The position numbers were made by a program, and so were the translations under genes. Below the pieces are notes generated by a model that saw only the letters and a list, made by a program, of their open reading frames with translations, ran no database searches and had not been told where the DNA came from. Below are positions 18,351 through 26,256 of a stretch of DNA of 41,068 nucleotides, piece by piece (the stretch's first letter is position 1; each line of letters begins with the position of its first letter). Where the stretch lies: contig DZCR01000006.1 in the NCBI GenBank assembly GCA_022736495.1, positions 1 through 41,068 on the forward strand. The letters are read 5' to 3'. The stretch is from Desulfobacca acetoxidans (lineage in GTDB: Bacteria; Desulfobacterota; Desulfobaccia; Desulfobaccales; 0-14-0-80-60-11).

Positions 18351-19241
18351 ATGTCCGACAAAGTTTTGGGATCGGTGATGGTTGTCGGCGGCGGTATCGC
18401 CGGGATGCAGGCCTCGCTTGATCTGGCCAATGCGGGATATTTCGTCCACCTGGTGGAAAAGAGCCCGGCCATTGGCGGCGCCATGGCGCAGATCGACAAG
18501 ACCTTTCCCACCAATGACTGCGCCATGTGAATTATCTCGCCCAAGCTGGTCGAGGTCGGCCGGCACACGAACATTCAACTTCTTACGCTTACCGAACTGA
18601 AAGACATCACCGGCGAGCCGGGTAATCTCACGGCCACCCTGGAAAAGAAAGCCCGCTACGTCGACACCGCCAAGTGCACCGGCTGCGGGACCTGCCTGGA
18701 AGTCTGCCCCATCCGCTATGAAGTGCAATTGCCGGAAGCGGAAGCCCATGCCCGCACCGCGTATGCCAAAGTTACCGACGAAGATGTGGTGGCGGGCATT
18801 ATCGGGACCTACCGGGATGAGCCTGGCAACCTGCTCCCCGTTTTGCTGGACATCAACCGGCAGTTCAACTGGCTGCCCCGAGCTGCCCTGGAGCATGTCT
18901 CGGATGAGCTCAAGATCCCCTTGACCGAGATTCTCCGCGTCGCCAGTTTTTATAACGCCTTTAGCCTGGTCCCCCGGGGCAAGCATATCATCAATATCTG
19001 TATGGGCACGGGTTGTTTCGTCAAGGGCTCGCCCCGTCTGCTGGACCGGTTGGAGAGAAAGCTGGGTCTTAAGCACGGCCAGACCACGGACGATCTTATG
19101 TTTACCCTGGAGGTGGTCCGGTGTATCGGCTGCTGCGCCCTGGGGCCGGCCATGCGTATAGGAGACGCCACCTTCGGACGGCTGACCCCTAACCAGGTGT
19201 CCCAAATCATTGATTCCTACATCGAAACGGCCAGCTTATGA
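18351..19241 (+). CDS. hdrA: Selenoprotein: N-terminal piece of HdrA (Sec60) fused to a NuoE domain
   Basis: Read through UGA at 18528-18530 as selenocysteine, the product is 296 residues. Residues 1-125 are the start of an HdrA first lobe: dinucleotide motif [14 protein letters not shown], then [10 protein letters not shown] (C57, U60), then VEVGRH, and the first [4Fe-4S] motif C109xxC112xxC115xxxC119. The HdrA sequence then stops, and residues about 140-296 are a NuoE thioredoxin-like [2Fe-2S] domain (C217, C222, C258, C262). The UGA sits where HdrA proteins normally have Cys in a CILSPK-like motif, and homology continues unbroken beyond it. It starts at ATG 18351 with AAGGA upstream; ATG 18300 would add 17 residues. 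It overlaps nuoF by 4 nt (ATGA). The missing HdrA remainder is found two genes downstream. Confidence 0.88.
18545..18564 (+). promoter_or_regulatory. Bacterial SECIS element of the HdrA/NuoE selenoprotein
   Basis: GCTGGTCG (18545-18552) pairs with CGGCCGGC (18557-18564) over 8 bp with two G-U wobbles; the apical loop is AGGT. The loop begins 22 nt after the UGA and carries GG at +24/+25, fitting the bacterial SECIS model (loop 16-37 nt downstream, G in the first two loop bases). Confidence 0.75.
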
Positions 19242-21148
19242 AAATTACCAATTTGCAGCGGCTCAAGGAGATCAAGGAGCAGGGTCTGGCTCTGACCTAT
19301 CCCGACAAGATTAAGATCATGGTGGGGATGGCCACCTGCGGCATCTCGGCCGGGGCGGATAAGGTCTATGCGGCCCTGGCCCAAAAGATCGAGGAATTGG
19401 GCCTGGATGTGGCCCTGACCAAGACCGGTTGTATCGGCTTTTGCCAGCGAGAGCCCTTGGTGGACGTGATCTATCCCAAGAAGGTGCGCTTGAGCTACCA
19501 GGCCATGACGCCGGAGAAGGCCGAAGCCCTGGTAGAGGCCATTAAGGCCGGGGAGATTTTCCCGGAACAGTCCTTGTGCCGGATCGACCAGGAAGAATTT
19601 TTGGTGGAGGGCGAGGTCAGACCTTATGCCAATCCGCATCCGCCGGAATTGCCCCCGGAATTCCCCAAGTATGAGGACCTGCCTTTCTTCCATAAGCAGG
19701 TGAAGATTTCCTTGCGGAATTGCGGCTTCATCGACCCGGAGAGCATCGAGGAGTACATCGCCCGGGGCGGGTACCAGGCCTTGTGCAAGGCGCTCACGGC
19801 AATGACCCCGGAAGAGGTGATTGCCCAGGTCAAAGGCTCGGGTCTCCGGGGCCGGGGCGGGGCTGGCTTTCCCACCGGCATGAAGTGGGAGTTCTGCCGA
19901 AATGCTCCGGGAGAGGTGAAATACGTCATCTGCAACGCCGATGAGGGGGACCCCGGGGCCTTTATGGACCGGGGCATCCTGGAGGGCGACCCCCATGCCG
20001 TTATCGAAGGCATGGCCATCGGGGCCTATGCCATGGGCGCGCAGGAAGGTTACGTCTACTGCCGGGCCGAATATCCCCTGGCCATCGATCATTTGAAAAC
20101 CGCCATCTCCCAGGCCGAGGCCTACGGCCTCCTGGGGGAAAAGATTTTCGGCAGCGATTTTTCCTTCAAGTTGAAAATCCGGGAAGGGGCCGGAGCCTTT
20201 GTCTGCGGCGAAGAAACTGCGCTCATCGCCTCCATCGAAGGCCGGGTGGGCGAGCCCCGTCCCCGGCCGCCCTTTCCGGCCCAGAGCGGTCTTTGGGGCA
20301 AGCCCACCACCATCAACAATGTCAAGACCTGGTCGCAAATTTCCCCCATCGTGGCCCGGGGAGCCGAGTGGTACGCCTCCCTGGGGAGCGGCGCCAGCAA
20401 GGGCACCACGGTCTTCTCCCTGGTGGGCAAGGTCAACAACTCCGGGCTGGTGGAAGTGCCCTTGGGCATCACTCTGCGGGAGATGATCTACGACCTGGGC
20501 GGCGGCATCATCGGCGACCGGAAAATCAAGGCGGTGCAAACCGGCGGCCCCTCGGGCGGGTGCATCCCGGAGGAATTCCTGGACACCCCGGTGGATTACG
20601 ATTCCCTGGCGGCCTTGGGGTCCATTATGGGTTCCGGCGGCATGATCGTCATGGACGAAAACGATTGCATGGTGAACGTCGCCAAATATTTTCTGGAGTT
20701 CACCCAGGATGAATCCTGCGGCAAATGCACCCCGTGCCGGGAAGGAACCTTACGGCTCCGGGAGATGCTGGAGGCCATCACCGAGGGCCGGGGCCAGGAA
20801 GGCGACATCGAGAAGCTGGAGAAGATGTCGCTCCTGATCAAAAAGACGGCGCTGTGCGGCCTGGGAGCCACCGCCCCCAACCCCATTCTCACTACCATCA
20901 AATATTTCCGGGACGAATACGAGGCCCACATCAGGGACCATAAGTGTCCCGCCAAGGTCTGCAAGCCCCTGATCACGTTCAGCATCCTGGAAGATAAATG
21001 CACCGGTTGCCAGCTCTGCCGCTTGCGGTGTCCTGTCGAGGCGGTGGAAGGCTCCAAGAAAGAACCGCATCACATCATCCAAGAAAAGTGCATCAAATGC
21101 GGCACCTGTTTCGAAGGCTGCAAATTTGATGCGGTAGTGGTGGCTTAG
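19238..21148 (+). CDS. nuoF: NuoF/HydB-like NAD(H)-binding flavoprotein subunit
   Basis: The diaphorase subunit: binds FMN and NAD(H) and links them to iron-sulfur clusters. The 636-residue protein has an N-terminal thioredoxin-like [2Fe-2S] domain (C34, C65, C69 region). The NuoF core follows with GRGGAGFPTG (205-214) and NADEGDPGAFMDR (about 233-245), an SLBB segment and the N3-type cluster motif CGKCTPCREG with a distant Cys. A C-terminal 2x[4Fe-4S] ferredoxin completes it (C588xxC591xxC594xxxC598 and C618xxC621xxC624xxxC628). This architecture is that of HydB/NuoF proteins of electron-bifurcating hydrogenases. It overlaps the preceding gene by ATGA and sits 2 nt before the next. A close paralogue of 638 residues is encoded at 30979-32895. 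Confidence 0.93.
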   Translation: MKITNLQRLKEIKEQGLALTYPDKIKIMVGMATCGISAGADKVYAALAQKIEELGLDVALTKTGCIGFCQREPLVDVIYPKKVRLSYQAMTPEKAEALVEAIKAGEIFPEQSLCRIDQEEFLVEGEVRPYANPHPPELPPEFPKYEDLPFFHKQVKISLRNCGFIDPESIEEYIARGGYQALCKALTAMTPEEVIAQVKGSGLRGRGGAGFPTGMKWEFCRNAPGEVKYVICNADEGDPGAFMDRGILEGDPHAVIEGMAIGAYAMGAQEGYVYCRAEYPLAIDHLKTAISQAEAYGLLGEKIFGSDFSFKLKIREGAGAFVCGEETALIASIEGRVGEPRPRPPFPAQSGLWGKPTTINNVKTWSQISPIVARGAEWYASLGSGASKGTTVFSLVGKVNNSGLVEVPLGITLREMIYDLGGGIIGDRKIKAVQTGGPSGGCIPEEFLDTPVDYDSLAALGSIMGSGGMIVMDENDCMVNVAKYFLEFTQDESCGKCTPCREGTLRLREMLEAITEGRGQEGDIEKLEKMSLLIKKTALCGLGATAPNPILTTIKYFRDEYEAHIRDHKCPAKVCKPLITFSILEDKCTGCQLCRLRCPVEAVEGSKKEPHHIIQEKCIKCGTCFEGCKFDAVVVA

Positions 21149-21150
21149 CT

Positions 21151-24100
21151 ATGGAAAAAGCTCTGATCAATTTGACCATTAATGATCGGCCCATTGAAGT
21201 GGAAGCAGGGACCACGGTCCTGGAAGCCGCCAAGAAGCTGGGCCTGAATATTCCCACCCTGTGCTATTTCGAGGGCCTCAAACCTTACGGGGGCTGCCGC
21301 CTCTGCGTGGTGGAAGTCACTGCCGGCCCGCGCACCCTGCTCACCACGTCTTGCACCTACCCGGTGGCCGAAGGGCTGGTGGTGCAAACCGACACCGAAG
21401 AAGTGCAGGAAGCCCGTAAGTTTGTCATGGACCTGCTGCTGTCCCGGTGTCCGGACGTGCCGGCCCTCCAGATTATGGCGGCTGAGATGGGGCTGGGGGA
21501 ACCCAGCTTCCCCAAGGGCGAGAGCGACTGCATCCTGTGCGGCAGGTGCGTGCGCATGTGCCAGGAAGTCCAGCACGCCTCCGCCATCGGCATGATGGGC
21601 CGGGGCGCCAAGCGGGAAGTGATGACGCCCTTCGGGGATTTTTCCCAGACCTGCCGCACCTGCGGCGCCTGTCTCTTTGTCTGCCCCACCGGCCATATCA
21701 ACGACCTGGCCAAGATCAGCGGCAAAACCCCGAAACCCAAGTTCTCCGAATTCAATGCTAAGCTGGTGTCCCAGGGGAATATCAGCCGGCTGTATCCTCA
21801 GGCGGTGCCGGCCACGCCTTCCATTGACCCGAGCAACTGCATCGCCATCCAGACCGGGGACTGCGGCCTGTGTTCCCAAGCCTGCCCGGCGGGCGCCATT
21901 GATTACCAGCAGCAAGACGAAACCGTCAAGCTGGATGTGGGGGCCGTCATCCTGGCGCCCGGTTTCAAACCCTTTGACCCCACCGGCATCGGAACTTACG
22001 GCTACGGCAAGTACCCCAATGTCTATACCAGTATGGAGTTTGAGCGCATCTTGAGTCCCGGCGGCCCCTACGCCGGCCACGTGGTGCGGCGTTCCGACCA
22101 CAAGGAACCCCAAAAAATCGCCTGGCTCCATTGTGTGGGCATGCGGAGCGACCGGGAAGGCGAGTACCCCTACTGCTCCAATTTCTGCTGTATGGCAGCC
22201 TTGAAGCAGGCCATGATCGCCCGGGAACATCTGGGCGAGAACCTGGATATGGCCCTGTTCTACATGGATATCCGCACCCCCCGGAAGGATTTCGAGAAAT
22301 ACATGGTGCGCAGCAAGGAGCAGGGGGCCCGGTTGATCCGGTCCCGGGTGCACAGCGTAACCGCGGTGGGTGAGGATGGCGACCTGGAGGTCCGGTATGT
22401 CACCGAAGCGGGCGAGGTCCATGACGAAGTCTTTGATATGGTCGTCCTGTCGGTGGGGATGGTAATTCCTCCGGATACGGTGGCCCTGGCCGAGAAGCTG
22501 GGGATTCCGCTGAGCCCCAATAACTTTGTGGAGACCAGTTGTTTCACGCCGACCTCGACGTTACGTGAGGGCATCTATTCTTGCGGCGCCTTCAACGGCC
22601 CCAAGGATATCCCCCAGTCGGTCATGGAGGGCAGCGCCGCGGCGGGAGCGGCGTCCAGGACGTTGGCTGCCGCCCGAGGCACTTTAACCAAAGAAAAGGT
22701 CTATCCCCCCGAAGAGGAGGTCGCGGGAGAGCCGGTGCGGGTAGGGGTGTTCGTCTGCAGTTGCGGCCTGAACATCGGGGGCATCGCCGATGTGCCCGCT
22801 TTGGTAGAATACGCCAAGGAAATCCCCGATGTCGCCTATACGCAGGCCAATCTCTTCAGTTGCTCCCAGGACGCCCAGTCCCAAATGGCCGAGGTAATCA
22901 AAGAGCAAAATCTGAACCGGGTGGTGATTGCGGCCTGCACTCCCTCCACGCATCAACCCATCTTCCAGGACATGCTCCGTACTGCGGGTCTCAATAAATA
23001 TCTCTTTGAGATGGCCAACATCCGCAACCAGTGCACCTGGGTCCATCAGAGGGTGCCGGAGATGGCCACGGAGAAGTGTAAAGACCTGATCCGCATGGGC
23101 GTGGCCAAGGCCCGCCTGCTCCAGCCCCTGGAATACCTGTCGGTGCCTGTCAACAAAACAGCCCTGGTGGTGGGGGGTGGTTTGGCCGGCATGACCTCAG
23201 CCTTGGGCCTGGCGGATCAGGGTTTTCAGGTGCACCTGGTGGAGAGGCAAAAGCAACTGGGCGGCAATGCCCGCAAACTCTACGCCACCTGGCGGGGCGA
23301 GTTGGTCTCCACCCGCCTGGAGGCTATAATCGGCAAGGTGACCTCGCACCCCAACATTTCGATCCATTTCGATGCGATTGTTAACGAGGTGGAAGGCGTG
23401 GTGGGCAACTTTACCTCCACGCTCTCCAATCAAGAGGTCATCCAACACGGTATTGTGGTTCTGGCCATCGGCGCCGAGCCCTACCGGCCGGAAGGCGAGT
23501 ACCTCTATAATCAGAACCCCAATGTGCTGCTTTCCCTGGACCTGGATGCGGAAATCATGGGGGAAACCGAACGCCTCAAGCAGGCCCAGGCGGTGGCGTT
23601 TATCCAATGCGTCGGGTCCCGTACCCCCGAGCGCCCCTATTGCAATAAGGTGTGCTGTTCCCATTCCGTGGAAAATGCCATTAAACTCAAGACCATGAAT
23701 CCGGACATGGATGTCTATATCCTTTACCGGGATATGCGCACCTATGGCGAACGGGAACTGCACTACCAACGGGCCCGGGAGTTGGGCGTGGTCTTCATCC
23801 ATTACCGTCTGGCGGAACCGCCCCAGGTGGAAGAAGCCGATGGGCGCCTCAAAGTTACGGTGGTGGACCAGATCCTGGGCAAGCCGGTGAGCCTCAAGGT
23901 GGATCTGTTGACCCTGGCCAGCGCCATCATTCCCCAGAATAACGCCCCACTGGCGGAACTCTACAAGGTGCCCCTCAATGCCGAGGGCTTCTTCACCGAG
24001 GCCCACGCCAAGATCAAGCCGGTGGAGGCTCCCACCGAAGGGATCTACCTGACCGGGTTGTGCCATTATCCCAAGCCCGTCCAGGAGTCCGTGGCCGAGG

Positions 24101-24414
24101 CCCTGGCCTGCGCTTCCCAGGCCACTATGGTGCTGTCCAAAGACTCTTTGATGATGGAGTCCATCATCTCCACCCCGGTGGACGCCAACTGCGACGGCTG
24201 CGCCTTCTGCGTGGACGCCTGTCCGTACCACGCCATCACGCTGGTTGAATATATGAAAGGCGGCGATATCAAGAAGACCATAGAAGTCAACGCCATCCAG
24301 TGCAAGGGCTGCGGCTCGTGCATGGCCACCTGCCCCAAGCAGGGCGTCTACGTAGCCGGATTTACCCAGGAACAGCTGGACGCCCAGGTGGAGGCGGCCT
24401 TGGGATTGATTTAG
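21151..24414 (+). CDS. hdrA: NuoG-like iron-sulfur domain fused to the C-terminal remainder of HdrA lobe 1 and a second HdrA lobe
   Basis: A 1087-residue fusion. Residues 1-190 resemble the NuoG/HydA N-terminus: [2Fe-2S] C38, C49, C52, C68; two [4Fe-4S] motifs C127/C130/C133/C137 and C168/C171/C174/C178; the His-Cys3 cluster of NuoG is not kept. From about 205 the sequence resumes HdrA lobe 1 exactly where the first gene of the operon left off: SRLYPQAVP, SIDPSNC, then the second cluster C230/C238/C241/C245 and the lobe-1 flavoprotein body to about 505. A second HdrA lobe follows (about 528-1000) with VFVCSCG, GGGLAGMTSALGLA (FAD Rossmann, about 675) and SRTPERPYC. The C-terminal ferredoxin motifs are C1014/C1017/C1020/C1024 and C1051/C1054/C1057/C1061. 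It is probably the flavin-bifurcating and electron-distributing core of the complex. Confidence 0.9.
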   Translation: MEKALINLTINDRPIEVEAGTTVLEAAKKLGLNIPTLCYFEGLKPYGGCRLCVVEVTAGPRTLLTTSCTYPVAEGLVVQTDTEEVQEARKFVMDLLLSRCPDVPALQIMAAEMGLGEPSFPKGESDCILCGRCVRMCQEVQHASAIGMMGRGAKREVMTPFGDFSQTCRTCGACLFVCPTGHINDLAKISGKTPKPKFSEFNAKLVSQGNISRLYPQAVPATPSIDPSNCIAIQTGDCGLCSQACPAGAIDYQQQDETVKLDVGAVILAPGFKPFDPTGIGTYGYGKYPNVYTSMEFERILSPGGPYAGHVVRRSDHKEPQKIAWLHCVGMRSDREGEYPYCSNFCCMAALKQAMIAREHLGENLDMALFYMDIRTPRKDFEKYMVRSKEQGARLIRSRVHSVTAVGEDGDLEVRYVTEAGEVHDEVFDMVVLSVGMVIPPDTVALAEKLGIPLSPNNFVETSCFTPTSTLREGIYSCGAFNGPKDIPQSVMEGSAAAGAASRTLAAARGTLTKEKVYPPEEEVAGEPVRVGVFVCSCGLNIGGIADVPALVEYAKEIPDVAYTQANLFSCSQDAQSQMAEVIKEQNLNRVVIAACTPSTHQPIFQDMLRTAGLNKYLFEMANIRNQCTWVHQRVPEMATEKCKDLIRMGVAKARLLQPLEYLSVPVNKTALVVGGGLAGMTSALGLADQGFQVHLVERQKQLGGNARKLYATWRGELVSTRLEAIIGKVTSHPNISIHFDAIVNEVEGVVGNFTSTLSNQEVIQHGIVVLAIGAEPYRPEGEYLYNQNPNVLLSLDLDAEIMGETERLKQAQAVAFIQCVGSRTPERPYCNKVCCSHSVENAIKLKTMNPDMDVYILYRDMRTYGERELHYQRARELGVVFIHYRLAEPPQVEEADGRLKVTVVDQILGKPVSLKVDLLTLASAIIPQNNAPLAELYKVPLNAEGFFTEAHAKIKPVEAPTEGIYLTGLCHYPKPVQESVAEALACASQATMVLSKDSLMMESIISTPVDANCDGCAFCVDACPYHAITLVEYMKGGDIKKTIEVNAIQCKGCGSCMATCPKQGVYVAGFTQEQLDAQVEAALGLI

Positions 24415-24484
24415 CAGGGCGTGGTGGGGGGCGGCCCCCTGGGCGCCATAAATTGCGCTCCTACGGCAGATAGAGAGGTGTAAA

Positions 24485-24904
24485 ATGGAAGACCAGTACG
24501 AACCGCTGATTATCGCCTTTTGCTGCAACTGGTGCTCCTATGCCGGGGCGGATTTAGCCGGGGTTTCCCGGATTCAATATCCCCCCAACGGGCGCGTCAT
24601 CCGGGTGATGTGCTCGGGCATGGTCCACCCCAACCTGGTGATCAACGCCCTCACCAAGGGGGCGGACGGCGTCCTGGTATGTGGGTGACACCTGGGCGAA
24701 TGTCATTACCTGGAAGGTAATAAAAAAGCCAAGGACAGAGCGGAAGGAATTGATTTAATGCTGGAAGACTTCGGCCTGGAGCCGGAGCGCTTCCGGCTTG
24801 AGTGGATTTCATCCTCGGAAGCCCAGAAATTCGCGGATGTTATGACGGAGATGACCGAGCAGTTGAAGGCCCTGGGCCCCAGCCCCTACAGCACCAGGGC
24901 ATGA
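24485..24904 (+). CDS. mvhD: MvhD-like [2Fe-2S] subunit, selenoprotein (Sec68)
   Basis: Links the hydrogenase to HdrA by carrying a [2Fe-2S] cluster. Reading UGA at 24686-24688 as selenocysteine gives 139 residues, the usual MvhD length. Motifs in order: [12 protein letters not shown] (C13, C14, C17), VMCSGMVHP (about C43), [10 protein letters not shown] (Sec68), HLGECHY. Relatives have Cys at the Sec position (GCHxGDCHY), and the frame continues with typical MvhD sequence to the stop at 24902. GAGGTG lies upstream of the ATG. Ordinary gene callers would stop at 24688 and lose half the protein. VhuD of Methanococcus is a precedent for a selenoprotein of this family. Confidence 0.9.
24705..24721 (+). 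promoter_or_regulatory. Bacterial SECIS element of mvhD
   Basis: ATTACC (24705-24710) pairs perfectly with GGTAAT (24716-24721) around the loop TGGAA. The loop starts 22 nt after the UGA with GG at +24/+25, identical geometry to the other two elements in this operon. Confidence 0.78.
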
Positions 24905-25027
24905 TGACGCGACCGAAGCGAAGAGAGAAAATGGGGATGGCAACCGGGAGGCTGAGGCTTTCTTGGCCATTTCGCCTTCTAGCCTTTGTCCCTGTTGATC
25001 TTTTCTTTGAGATGGAGGAGTAAGCTC

Positions 25028-25225
25028 ATGGATGTACCCTTGGCCAGAAAGGTCGACGGTAAAAAATTCATGTGGGACGGCGCCGTTTACGAAAGCGACG
25101 AGCAGGCCCACCAGATTATGGAGGACTATGCCAAAGACGGATTCGAGGTGGAAAAGTTTGTCGAGGATGGCCAATTCCTGGTTTATTCCCGGCGAGTAGC
25201 CAAGGCTGAGAAATCAGGATGCTAA
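25028..25225 (+). CDS. Small conserved-looking protein of unknown function
   Basis: A 65-residue soluble protein between mvhD and mvhG. A strong GGAGGAG lies 7 nt before ATG 25028; the in-frame ATG at 24986 has no such signal. Acidic and aromatic residues are mixed (DGKKFMWDGAVYES, then YAKDGFEVEKFVEDGQFLVYSRR), which suggests a small alpha/beta fold. The only Cys is the C-terminal residue. I recognise no family. Its place inside the hydrogenase gene set suggests a small subunit, adaptor or maturation factor of the complex; this is inference. Confidence 0.75.
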   Translation: MDVPLARKVDGKKFMWDGAVYESDEQAHQIMEDYAKDGFEVEKFVEDGQFLVYSRRVAKAEKSGC

Positions 25226-25298
25226 GGGGCCAGGGAGAGCGTTCAGGCGGCAGCACCTTGGAAGCTGACTGTCGGACCCTTATGAAGGAGGGAAAAAA

Positions 25299-26243
25299 AT
25301 GCCAGTAACAGTAGTGGAAGATTGGTTGAACGCCTGCTCCGGTTGTGAGATTTCTATTCTCAATGTTGGCGACCGACTGTTGGACCTGTTACCGCAGTTA
25401 CAATTTGTCCACATGACCGCTTTGGTGGATCACAAGTTCTATGGGCAATTGGGCGATGGCACGGCTATGGATATTCCCGAATCGGTGGTGGCCATCCTCT
25501 CAGGCGGCGTGCGCAACGAAGAAATGAAACACGAATTAGAAGAGATTCGCAAAAAAACCAAGTTTCTCATTGCGTTAGGAAGCTGCGCCTGCTATGGGGG
25601 CGTGCCGGCCCAGGCCAACATGTGGAAAAATGAAGACACCTTCGAGAAGGTGTTTCGCCACTGCGTTACCACCGACCCCGCTCCCGACCCGGAAGACCCC
25701 AGTGTGCCTAAATGGACCCCCACCTGTGCCGGGTTAGATGAAGTGGTTAAAGTGGACATTTACATCCCTGGTTGTCCGCCCCACCCCGACTGGATTGTCG
25801 AGGCCATCAGCGCCCTGCTGGAGGGCAAAACCTCCTGGAGCCTGCCGGAGCGCAGCGTCTGTGACACCTGCCCGGTCATCCGGGAACAGAAATCCGGCGG
25901 CGGCCCGGTCAAGCGCTGGTTGCAAAACATCGAATTCAACCCGGAAGAGGGCCTGGAGAAGATGCGCTGCATCAACGAGCAGGGGTTCCTTTGCATGGGG
26001 CCGGTTACCCTGGCGGGTTGTGCCGGCAAGACCGGAGTGCCCCGGTGCATCCAGGCCCGGACCCCCTGCCGCGGCTGCTTCGGTCCCATCCGGAAAGGGG
26101 CCCGGCCCATGGTGGACATGATGGGGGCTCTGACCTCGGTAGGGTTGGATCCCAAAACCCTGGTAGACCGGCGAGCCATGATGAACCGCTACATCGGCGG
26201 GCATGGTTATCTGACGGTAATCCCGGCCCGGCCGGCAAGATGA
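25299..26243 (+). CDS. mvhG: [NiFe]-hydrogenase small subunit (MvhG/VhuG type)
   Basis: The electron-transfer subunit that relays electrons from the Ni-Fe site through [4Fe-4S] clusters to MvhD. The 314-residue protein begins EDWLNACSGCEISIL with the proximal-cluster cysteines C13 and C16. It continues with GSCACYGGVPAQ and PGCPPHPDWI, and has further cluster cysteines in the C-terminal half (for example CMGPVTLAGC and TPCRGCFGP). There is no Tat signal, so it is cytosolic, as in group 3 hydrogenases. A strong AAGGAGGG precedes the ATG. It is followed 13 nt later by the large subunit. Confidence 0.93.
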   Translation: MPVTVVEDWLNACSGCEISILNVGDRLLDLLPQLQFVHMTALVDHKFYGQLGDGTAMDIPESVVAILSGGVRNEEMKHELEEIRKKTKFLIALGSCACYGGVPAQANMWKNEDTFEKVFRHCVTTDPAPDPEDPSVPKWTPTCAGLDEVVKVDIYIPGCPPHPDWIVEAISALLEGKTSWSLPERSVCDTCPVIREQKSGGGPVKRWLQNIEFNPEEGLEKMRCINEQGFLCMGPVTLAGCAGKTGVPRCIQARTPCRGCFGPIRKGARPMVDMMGALTSVGLDPKTLVDRRAMMNRYIGGHGYLTVIPARPAR

Positions 26244-26256
26244 GGAGGTGAGGAGT

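Noticed and set aside
18528..18530. Treating the hdrA UGA as a nonsense mutation (pseudogene)
   Set aside because: Three independent genes in one operon have a UGA exactly at a functional Cys position, each with a matching hairpin; random nonsense mutation does not explain this.
18723..19241. A separate nuoE gene starting at ATG 18723
   Set aside because: That ATG has no ribosome-binding site and lies inside the continuous HdrA-NuoE reading frame; read-through of the UGA gives one uninterrupted fusion.
19217..24528. Long minus-strand open frames opposite nuoF and the NuoG/HdrA gene
   Set aside because: They mirror the codon bias of GC-rich coding sequence and show no domains, while the plus strand has complete conserved proteins.
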